From NCBI GenBank assembly GCA_018697195.1, contig CM031878.1, positions 9,755,351-9,819,350 of the forward strand: DNA of 64,000 nt, given 5' to 3'. This DNA is from Certhia americana (Eukaryota > Chordata > Aves > Passeriformes > Certhiidae). A program made the translations under genes and the position numbers. Every line of letters starts with the position of its first letter. Positions within the stretch are counted from its first letter, which is position 1. Shown piece after piece: positions 35,942 to 47,900 of the stretch. The notes beneath the pieces are model-generated. The model searched no databases and had not been told where the DNA came from. It worked only from the letters and a program-made list of their open reading frames with translations.

Positions 35942-38900
35942 CTGCAAGAGAACCATTAAACAAAATAATTACTCAATGAAAGAATCCTAGAGTAGAGAAA
36001 AGATTTAATTCTAATATTCCTACACAGTATTTTTCAGTTTGCACTTTTCAAATAAATGAATTTGAAGGAAAACCTATGTAGAGGATGTTCAATGGAAGCT
36101 GTACTCTATGTGAAATTTATCAGACTATTTATTTAAAGATTTCTTTTTTCAGTAAACTCACAATGACTATATTTGAGGAAGGAAGCATGTCTCTTTACTC
36201 TAAATACTTTGCCAGGTTTTTGATGTGTGCTGGTTTTAGTTCGAGACAGAAGCAACTGGAAGACAGCAGCAGTGGCTGTCAGTTGTACTTCAGTCCTCGC
36301 TCTTGTGCTGATGTTCAGTGAACATCAGCAGCCCCACATGTGCCACTGCACAGTCACATAAATGCCAAAAGGAGAGTTTTCCATTAAATGGTAATATTAA
36401 ACTTAATTATTAATCATTAATATTTTGATTAAATGTAGTCAACACAAAAACTGACTTAATTAAAGAAGTTAATTTTTAAATGCAGTCAACACAAGAGTAG
36501 TATTTTTTTTTTTAAATCTACTAGGTAAAGAATGGACAAATTCAAAACTCTAGATCTTCAGTGATTTTACCTTAAACTCTTTGAATGACAGCACTGTGCT
36601 CTTGCTAGGACTAGGTATTACAGGACAGCAGCACTCCTTCACCCTGGAAATAAAAGACCAACACAAATGACATTTCTGCTCTCTTATCAAAGCACACTCT
36701 ACCTGCAGAAGCCACTCACAGATGTGTACAGGCACAGCAGCAGATGACTAGTGTCTCAGAAACACCACAAGCCAAGTACTTAAAACATTCACAAGTCATA
36801 CAGCCAAAGGAAGAAATGAAGGAGGCCTTACAATGCGCTGGAAGCAACAAGCTGCAGCAGTGGTTTGTGAATTAGATTAGTTCCATTCTCTGTCTACAAC
36901 AGAAACATGCATTACAACTTACCACTTCATCTTCCACTGGCATATAGCTGCTACTAGGGTTGGAACTATCACTAGCACGAATATAAAGTACAGCATGTTT
37001 GCTGTGGAAGAAAAATACTTCAAAATTTTGTTTTTAACTTCTCACATGTTAAAGTCAATGCAACTTGAGTTTCTGGGGCAAAAATAACATCAAGTCTGTG
37101 TGGGATGACTTCCACTAACTAGCAGTAAAAGTGTGTGGTCCATGGTTGTTAGGTAGCTTGGATGAAAACTCTGGGATACCTCTGTAAGCCGTTAGACCTT
37201 GATTCCCTTTACCAAAATGGAATTTTAACTAAATGGCTTTCTATTTACCCTCATATTGGCACCTTAGCTCCGAGAGTAATTTTCAAAAGTGAAGGCAATG
37301 ATAACCTCATTTAAATATTGTTTTAGGTTTTCTCTCAGACCCACAGAGAGGACAGATTTTTACTGTGAGACATGAACAATATCTGTACTTCCATTTGGGA
37401 TTGACTTTAGCAAGAAAAACACTACTCAAGTGTTCAATACAGGATATATGCTGATACAGGGATCTCAGTATTTCCTTCTAGCTGGAAGACAGCCTTCAGC
37501 TATGCCATTCACAAACAGCTGAGGCTGTACGTGGATGGAGAGGAGCAACAGTTACTGCGTGCTCTCCCTCTGCCTTGCCCAGTGCCCTCCAGCCCTGTGC
37601 CGGAGAGTTGTGTATCCCTACCACACACTGCAGGAGGGAATGGACACATTACATTCTCTTTGTATCTCTTCCTGGTTAATTAAGCCTTAACTTAGCTGTT
37701 CAAACATCTGGCTGGCTAATGGGAGCTAGAACTTGTGTGTTAGAAGCACAACTGTGTCTGTGAGGTCAGAAACTGTAGTAGTTAGCCTAAAACATGGAGT
37801 CTCCTTGCATAAGGAGACTTTCCCTTCCTTTCCCCTTCATCTCCAACCCCAACAAATTTTTCAAAACTAGGCATCTCTAGTTTGGATCCTATGTTTCACA
37901 ACCATGCTGAATGTTATTTTCAAGGGACAAAGTTACAGGCAAGTGAATTCCTCTTCTGCTTTGGTGATCAAATCTGCCCAGTTAGCAAACTACTACACCA
38001 ACATGCCTTCTGAATTGGTTTATGAAGGAGTGAACTTGGCAATGGTTTTAAAGACTGATGAGCATAAGGATCAACACTACAAGTTCAACAGTCCATACAG
38101 GAATTACCTGTTTGGGCACAAGTCTGTAGGCTTTCCTATATTAGAAAACCAGCTAAATCCAAATACAATTCTTCAGTGAGTTCTAACAAACAGGACTCAC
38201 TAGGAATGCAAACATGCATATATTAAGCTATTTTCCAGAAGGATATAAGACTTAAATAAGCATGTAAATTAGACTCATTCTAAAATTTAGAAAAAATCCT
38301 TTCTATTTAGAAGTATCAAAATGCCATGGTGGTATGCTCATATCATTTTTCCGTTCGATTCTTTCTTAAATGAATGTTGCATTGAATTAAATGTTTTCCC
38401 TTAAGAAAGGAAGATTATTATAACATTTTAAATAATCCCATCTTTCTGCCAGAGGACATTATTCACAGCCAGTACTCACAGTTATATGGTGTATCTATGT
38501 ATCTAAAGTTAACAATGGGAGTCTCTCCTCCACCTGTAAATGCTTTAACCACTATTTTGTATTTTGTGTTTGGCATCAGGTGTTCCACGGTGTATCTCTT
38601 TTCTTCTGGGTTTTCAATTGTGTATTTACATAGCTCTGATTCATCTAAAACAAAACAGATAAGATAGAATCATGGGATCACAGAATGCTCTGGGTTAGAA
38701 GGGACCCTAAAGATCACCCACCATGGACACGGACACCTTCCACAAGACCAGGTTACTCAGCCCCATCCAGTCTGGCCTTCACATAGGGCATCCACAGTTT
38801 CTCCAGGCAACCTGTTCTAGAGCCTCTCTACCCTCACAGTAAATTTTCTAATAGCTAATCTAAATCTACACCCTTTCAGTTGAAAATCATTACCACTTGT

Positions 38901-41900
38901 CCTATCAGTACAGGCCCTGGTAAAAAGACTCTCTCCATCTTTTTATTAGTCCCCTGTTAGGTACTGAAAAGCTGCAGTAAGTTGTCCCCAAAATACTACA
39001 AAACCAGTTAACTGAAATAACAAAACATTTGCAATCTGCCTTCTTTGTAATTTGCACACTTTCTTCTGGGAAGGATGATGCATCCTGACTCATTGCCACT
39101 GGGCTGAACTCACATCCCTTCTAACTGGACTGGCCACAGCATAGCCCTCCTCTGGCAGACACCTAACGTCTTGTTGTCAAAGACTGTTTATTTTAATTGC
39201 TTTTTCCTCAAGCATTGTATCAGAATGATTTGAGTTTTGCCATTTCTATTTTTTTTACCAGAATCCTGTAGCCCTTAAATTTATGTCAATTTCTTTGAAG
39301 ATAATCAAAAGCAAGAAATCTCTGCCTGAAAAGGGAGCTCTTATGCCTCTCTTGTGCAACTTCCAAACCTCAGGAAGAAATGGGTTAGCTTATTTCTGCT
39401 GTTTTCAGTCACACCCTTTGTCTGCTAGCAGAAGCACTGAAGCAGAAAATCTTTGATTTAAACTTTCTAAAGTGTAACTGGGATTACTTACAGAATTATG
39501 GTAATTATATGGTTAGTTCAGTTCTGACAAGAACTTCTACATAAGTCTTCCTCAGTTCAAACTATGCTTTTCATTCTGGCACTAGTCTAATCAACAGAAG
39601 AACACAGGACATGACCCAAGCAGAAAAGGCAAGGAAAAAAAAATTGTCTTTTAACGTGTTAAAAACATCTGAAAAATATAATGGAGCAAAGTTATCTGGA
39701 GCAGTTTTGCATGTGGAACAGAAAGGTCTGATATAAATTTGTGGCTTTGTGCCACTTCATAGCCCAGTTCTGCTGAAGAACTTCACTGTTGAGCACACAC
39801 ACAAATACTTTCACTAAAAAAGAATTTACAAGGGGAATTTATACAGTGCTCCAATTTTGAAGGAAATAAATTGTATCCCATCTGTTTCTAAAATACCTCA
39901 AATCCTAGTAAGACTAATATGCTTCTTATGACTTTTATCCAAGTAGACCACAAACAGATGTTTTTCAACATTCATCCAGAAGTCACACTGCAAGAGACAT
40001 AACTCCTATAGTACCAAAGGAGTCTTTTCTGGAGCTAAAAGGGTGTCATGGACAACAGGATGCGGGCTGTAAATACTATAAAGCCAGGAATCACTTCTGC
40101 CTACTAGCTCCTCAAGCACAGAGAAGAACCAAAAGCAACAGATGTTGAAATCTGGAGATGGCTGAATGACCCAGTCGGACTGCCTAATGTGAACCTTCTA
40201 AGGCACTGCAATAACACAAGTTTTTAACCTGTATCAATGGCACAACTTCCTCTAGTAGAGAGCTCAGTTACCTGAAAGAATGTGCTTTTTTGATCCTTTC
40301 AAATTACAGTTCCCTTCTATAGGTGACACATAAACATGGTAGCCTCTTACAAAACCAGGCTCTGACTCATTTGTGAGATAAGAATCCCAAGACAGTATTA
40401 CTGAATTGTAAGTCAGGTCAACTTTGGTCACAATAGGGTCAAGACGAGGAGCTGGAAGAAAGGAAATTTGAGTTAAACTTGCAGTTATTTTTCAAGAGTG
40501 TTCTTTTCTTATCATTTGAAAAATCCACACTCCCTGTCATGTTTATGTTTATATGTTTCTCGTATTTAAAAGCTGAAAAAAAACAAAGTTCTCTACAAAA
40601 CCTGTAAGCTTCACAGAGCCTTCATGCATCCACATAACACACAAAGCAATAACTGATAATCACAGCTTTGTTTAGCTCTCCTAATAAACATGGGCTCTAC
40701 CTGGTCACTGTTCTAGCCTTGTAGATATATCCTCCACGTAGGGCCTGTATGTTGATATAGGACTTTTAAATGCCTCACTGAAGACATAGAAAGAACACAA
40801 AAAATCCAATTTTATCTAGCTGTAGGAGGAGGCAATTATTCTATCTGTGACAGATCAATTTAGTAAATGCATAAGCCCCAAATATGTTGCCAACTTACGC
40901 AGCTCCCTGAGATAACCAATCTTCTTTTCCAGCAAGGAGGCCCTATTAGCAACAGACCCATAGATGCGGAATTTGTATCTCACCCCTGGAACAAAAGCAG
41001 CTAGAAAACAGTTGAACAAAAATAGGTTATGGTTTGTCATTCAGTGCTACTTGTATTTAATTGCATTCTACAGAGGTCAATAACCTATTAGTCACCTTGT
41101 CTGAGTGCTATTGCGCTATTAAAACAACTGAAGGAGACAGAGGGCAAGCCAATTCTTGGTGTGCATTATGTGAATTAAACACATTTATTCTGTCTGAAAG
41201 AGAGAATTGGGAGTTGTTTATATATATTTTTTAACAATACAGTATTCAAGGTGACTAAACAACAGACTCCAAATGCACCAAAAAAGAAAGACAATTTCAC
41301 TTACGTTTCTAACACAGGCAGAGGTTGTGTTTTGGAATATATGAGGCAGACACATATCCAGGTATCAGGATTCCTTGTTATTCTCACTGACATCCACTCC
41401 CATTCACATTAAGCAACTGCAAACCACTGAAGAATTTGGCAATACTCTTTCCCATGTGTTACCACAGTCCCCTTCATTACATACAGGCTTCAGTACATCT
41501 GTATGAACTGAGGTGCAGTTCCTTTAATTTAAATTTATGTGTGCTCAATCAAATTTGGTTCAAACTAGTTTCATTCCAAAATGAGCTCTTGTCTTGAGAG
41601 ATTCTAGGAAAGCTAAATTCTTGCAACTGATCCTAAGGAAGGAGTGGTGCTGAACACATCATTTGTGCCACACTGACAGCACCAAACCTCTCACTACACC
41701 ACAGGTTTAAACTGCCTGAATCTAAATTTCTGATCCATGTTACAGATAGGATAGAGCTCCCTTCTGCATCTCTCTTGCTAAATTATTTTAACTCCTTCAT
41801 TAACCTCACCCTCCTCCTTCAAGATGCTGCTATAAGCCACTCAGAAGAGGTTTTGTCTAAAATACTGTGTTGACTTTTCTCATATAGTATGCTGCCTTCC

Positions 41901-44900
41901 AAGGCTTAATGGTGCTGGTACATTTGAGGTGTATAATGAATTTGGTAGGAAAAGCATGATGTCACATGCCTTTGAAGAATTACACCTGCACAGCACAGAA
42001 TTCAATACTCAAAATGTTAAAAAAATTATTTGTTTACTAAATTCAATTAATGCCCACAGCTTGAAGGACTGCTGCATAGTCAGAAGGAATAGTTGTTTAG
42101 CTCTCACCTGAGCTGATCACAGCACTGGAAGTGTTGGATCCAAATCTCTTCCACTGCAAATCACAAGGCTGCAACCTGGGAAAGTTACACCAATCAATTA
42201 TGTAACTGTCATATATACTTCTGGGCTCCCAGGAGATAAAAATGCCATCATCTGTACCATTAACCTGTCCTTCCTTAAGCTCTTTGGTGCCTAGGAATGA
42301 ACAAAACAGAATCTCTTACTATTGTCCTGTAAGATATTTATGAATCCTCAGATTCATAAATGAAGAACAATACAGTTCCTGTACTAACCTTTGAAAACAA
42401 CAATAAAAGAGTGGCATTCCTTTGCTAAATGACATATGGGGTCTTTCACATGCTGAAAGCTCACAGCTCAGAAACCATCCAGCATTTACTACTAAATATT
42501 CACCAAAAAACCATGAACCATGAGCTGCAGAAACCTAGAGCAGAGAGTCACAAGAGGCTTATCACACTGCCTTTGGCTGCACCATCAGGGCACCTACTGC
42601 AGGTCTGAGGCCCTAGTTTGAGGCTAAATGTATTTTGCACTGTGGAGACACTGCCAGCACCTAAGCTTAATAAACATACAGCTTCCACCTTGTAGGAGGA
42701 AATACAGTTGCAATTTTCAGACAGCAGTGGTGTGGGTTAAGAGATAAGATTAATTTGTTGCCCAAGATGATAAATTATGACTTCTCAACAGGTAGATACA
42801 AAACTCTAATAATGCAATTATAACTGAAAATACTCCTACTGTTATCTGTAGCTCTAGAGATGATCAATACTGAAGGAAGTGAAAAATTAACATTGTTCTT
42901 TGCCATGATACTGATTCTGTAGGAATGGTTATCAATGAAAATCCTTGTGCTATTGTAGACTGAAGAAAAGGAGATTCTTTCAGGCTTGGAGCCATCTTCT
43001 ATTTTTTCCCAGATTACTTTATATGAAATAATTTTTCCATTTGCTTGAAAACTTGGTGTTTGCTGAGGAAAAAAGTTATGGAGGAAGAGAACAATAACTT
43101 AGTAAATTTTGCTGAGAAAATATGAGAAGATAATTTAAAATTTTAAATAACTAACAGGATGTGTAATTTCTGTAAGAATGTAAATACTTGTTTCCATACA
43201 TTCATACACATACTGGCTGAAATGGAAATGCAGAAATCTTGGTATTGAGATCTATCTTGTTCGAACACTTAGAAAAACAGAATTGCATGTCTGAAATTCC
43301 AGAACAGCACACCATCACAGCTACATGTGTTCTGAGATATTTTATACACAAACTGATTTAGATTTGTAAAAGACATTTTCATACTGAATTGCTATCAGCT
43401 GCACACAAATCATGGAAGAAATTTCCAACCCCATTATGAAAGGCTTTGTTTCTATTTCTTTAGGGATGTCTCACCTTCCAGAACAAGGTCACATTTCGTC
43501 CCCCCAGAACTGGTGTAATTTCTCTCCATATGTCCAGTTTCCCTGATGGAGCTGCAATGAATACAGCAAAAAAAGAAAATGAGAATGCTCTGGGTGCAAA
43601 AAAGACAGGCAGTTTAACTGCTTCCTTCCATTTGAAGAATTGCACTCACAACACCTCTTTTTTCCCATCACTCCCAAGTCTTGCCCAAACATTATCCTTT
43701 AACATCATTTTCTCTTTATTCCTTTTTCTGAACTAAAGTATGCTTAATTTCCCTAGAAAAATCTTTGCTTCCAGTCACCAGACTCTCTTTCCCACCTCTG
43801 CACCATTCCTCCAGGCCTCTCAGGGCACTGTAACTCAGTCTGTCCATCTTCCCAGTCAACTGGATTTCCCACTGCCTGCACTGGAGGGAATGTCCAAGAC
43901 CAGCAGGTAGGCTGACAATTATTTAAGAAGTCATCTTCTTGAAGTTTGCTTTGTGCATTTCTTTTTCTGCTACATAGCAGAAGAGTAACAAGAAACAGCA
44001 AAGAGAGCAAGGAGCATCCCTCAAACTTTGCTTCTCAACAGGTTGGACATACTCCCTTCCTCTGTTCTGGTGGTCAGGGGCTGGCTCCACTCACTCCACC
44101 TCCAGAAGTGCCTGGCTGCCCCGCAGCGTACCCTGGCCGTGTACTCTGTGTACGGCTGCAGCCCACGCACCGTGACACGCTTTGAGTCCACAACAGAGCT
44201 GTTGTGCTGCAAAACACAAAGACACCACAGGCACAGCTCAAGACAGCATCCTCAGCAAGGTGCTTTTCTCTGAGAAAACAGCTTCTCCTCTAGACCCTGC
44301 ACGAACAGCCAGTTAAGCTTCACTTGGAAAGACAGTCATGGAACAATAATCAAAAAAAAGTAAATAATGCACTAGGTCAAAACAGTGAGAGATCCAAAAA
44401 GAGGGCTGGAAGTTACAACTCTGTGTAACTGTCTGAGTCACTCAGAACCCTCCACATGAGTACTTTTTACACCCAGGAGGGAATTTCCTGAGATCTTGCC
44501 CTCACAGAGTCTGGGGCTATTACCTCATATAAAAGCAGGATGTTGTTCCAGATCTATGCAGAGCAATCTACAGCTACCTTTTCTTTCCACTTTTTTTTCC
44601 TTACCCCACTCTCTCCTAAGAGGGAGAGTTCTGGTAAAAGTCAAAAAGCCAGCATGCTTTTAAGCCTCCCCTCAAAACTGTCCCCTGCAATGGCTAGCTA
44701 CAGAGGTCACTTGATTTGACAGCCCTTAAGCTACAATCAAGAGAGAATGCAGTGATCTTCACTGTGCCTTTTTAATGGGCTAGAGGCAAGCTGCCTTCTA
44801 AGTAAAGAGCTACAGAGAAGTGACAGTAAACAGGCAAAGAGTCCATCAACCACACCGTTTGTGGAAGAGGTGGAACAAGATACGAATCTACTCAAATAGT

Positions 44901-47900
44901 CTTCAAGGAGATTGAAGAGGAAAGGAAGAAAGCCAGACTCACTATCATCAGCTAGAGTCAATAGCACACAGAAAGAGCTTGGACGGATACAAGAGAAATC
45001 TGCACACTGTTGTGTGTGAAATAGCATGAGTAAGAAAAACAGGAATTTACAGGAATTGCTATTTAAAAGTTTAACTTATCACACAAGATTACCAGCAGAT
45101 AATATCTATATCTATATATATTTTATTATAGAATTTTGCAATTGTTAGGCCCTTCAGTGTTTCCACTAACTTCAACAAATCTCAGAACCCATTCAGCAGA
45201 GCACTGAGCAACATAGTCAGACTAGTCACACCATGTACTTCTGCCACAGTACAGGCAGTGTTTGGAGTGTGAATTAGAGCCAACAGTGGCTGCCCACATG
45301 GACCGCATAATCAGTGCAGAGTTTGGGAAGCAAACAAACCCAGAAAACAGACACACCAACATGCTCACAAGATCTACAGAGTTTCAGTACTGCTGGGGAA
45401 TTATTTTTTAATCACAGCAGAAAGATTCTCACTATGTTAATGTTTAGGAAATTCAGGTTTCATACCAGTTCTACTTTGCCATCAGGTTGAAGCACTTCAG
45501 TCTGACAAAAGAGCTCAATTTCATTGTTTTCATAATTCCAGTGTAATGTAATTTCTGTATCTGTGCAATCTTCCCAAACCTGGAAAGGTGCAGTGGGATA
45601 CACTGCCAATGAAAAGTCTGAGTTAGCTCTTGTAAAACATAAAATATATTCAATAGTATGTTAAGATATTTTAGCTGAGTGGTAAAAGCAAATAAAAAAT
45701 ACAGATTTTTTTTTTTCTCCTAATCTGGAAGGAGAAACATATAAATTATAATTATTTTCAGAACATAAAATTAAGTAAATGTTACACAAGGTTAAAAAAA
45801 AACAACCCTTAGGCTGACTTAGAAACATTTTAAAACATCATGGACAAAAGGAAGAGAGACATTTATTGCAAACCATTAAGATTCTCAAATTCAGGGCCTG
45901 GCAGAAGCTCCTGCTGTAACATGGTAAGATTTGACACATTTTCTACACCCCAGAATTGGGCCTCTGACAGAAATTTTATTCACAACTCTAACACTGACTC
46001 CTGCCAGTAGTTATCATTCGGTAAACAGTGCCAATGCTACTTCTTCCAAAAGATTTCTGAGATCCTTAACTTCTATTTAAGAGTATTCAGCAAGTAAAGT
46101 AAATCTCAATCTCTTCCATATTATCAATATAGTAGTGAGGAATGCAATGCAATGTGAGGGCATGGCAATGCAAGTGAGGGGTATGCTTACACCCTTAGTA
46201 AAATAGTGAATTACACTACTCCATGAAATACATTTTGAGGACTTTCATACTCAAAAGAGTTTGTATTTGATACAGAAGATCCAAGCTACCACATACAGAA
46301 TTGGAAACAATGGATTTACATTTTCCTTTATTTACCGTCATCCTTTAAGTAAGGAAAATTCTAATGTAAATATTTGCAAGATCAGAGAAAACATGAAGGA
46401 TTTTACAGGAATTGCTATTTAAAAGCTTAACTTATCACACATATTATACACAATTTCTTTAACTTGCAACTATCATTAGGACTGGAAAAAGAATATTGTA
46501 GTAAAATTTTAATGTACTTATCACATTGAATGTGAACTATTCTAGCCTTACTTCCCAAGAAAACTGAGTTTATGACATGCTGTTGTCTTCCTACAACCTG
46601 TCAGTTTACTCCTCCACTTTCTTGACCTGTTTCTTCCACTTCCAAACAATCAAATAACCAAATTTTAGAATTCTCATGCCACTCTGAGACAAATTTTACA
46701 CAGATATTTAACATAAGTTCCTTCATATAAAAAAGCATGGCTAGAAAAACTTTCAGCAATGCCTCTGAGGAAGGAAGCAGTGCCAGCAGTGACACACAGA
46801 GCTCTTCCAAGCTGCACAAAGCACATGCTGCCTCCTGCTTCTCCAAACAGGTAAGGCAGCCACGGGACCTGGGGAACACTGAGAAGACTCTTCACTCTTC
46901 TTCAAGGAGAACTGGAAATACTGCTGGAGACTGAAGAAATACACAGTTGTTTTGAGACAGGAGTAGGAAGGAACTTACAGGACCCCATAGCACACAGATA
47001 AAGGACTACTAGGAAACAAGGAACTACAGCCATTAGATACTCCTCAGAGAATAACTTGGCTTTTGTCACTGATGAACTATCCTTCCTCCCTTACAGTAGC
47101 ACAGTGGAAGTTACTGGCCCATATGAGGACCAAGGGCAAGTTAACACCACTACTGCTTTCCCAATAATAGCTCTTACATGTGTATCACATCCCATATCAT
47201 ACCAATTCCCAACTAACCTACACAGATATTTTGCTTAAACCCCCCATTTTACATCCTTGCATAATTTTTCTTTCTATTCCATTAACCAGGTCTAGGAAAG
47301 CAGCAGATTTTGAAACATTATGGGGTCATTCCAATAACCAAATCTGACCTTTGGAGTAAAGCTGTTTTCTACTGTTAATACAACTTCACAAAGATGAAAC
47401 TGAAGAAAGAGCAAGTAACTACAGCACAAGGACAGATAAGTAGTTAAACTGTGAAGATAAAAATCAAGGACTTACATACTTTAAACTGGGACACAGAAGT
47501 ATCAAGCTCAGAGGGAGCCCCTAAACAATGACATAGGAAAAAACCTTACTTCTGTGATTTACAGCGAAAACATCTGTGGCAGTTTTCTTTCCCAGTGGGT
47601 TTTCCACAGTCAGTGTGACATTCCAGATCCACTGCTGGCCTATAACCCAAGAGCATGAGCACTGCTTAGAGCAAATTGCTTTGCACAGAGCTGTTTTCTG
47701 GGATGACCTGTCAAAAAAAGGGAGACGTAGGAGGTGGAACAAAGAGAGAGAAAGATGTTTTCCATAATATACAATCAACATAGATCTTGGAATTTTCTGA
47801 TGTCCAACTAGAATACAGCATTCAAAAAAGCATCAAAAATAAGGCTGAGGGGCCTTATATAAGAAGCCACACACTTCTTCCCCATAGCCTGAAGTATGAC

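Noticed and set aside
37904..38179. 91-residue plus-strand open frame in an OSMR intron
   Set aside because: No recognisable domain, no repeat or splice context, antisense to OSMR. Consistent with a chance open frame.
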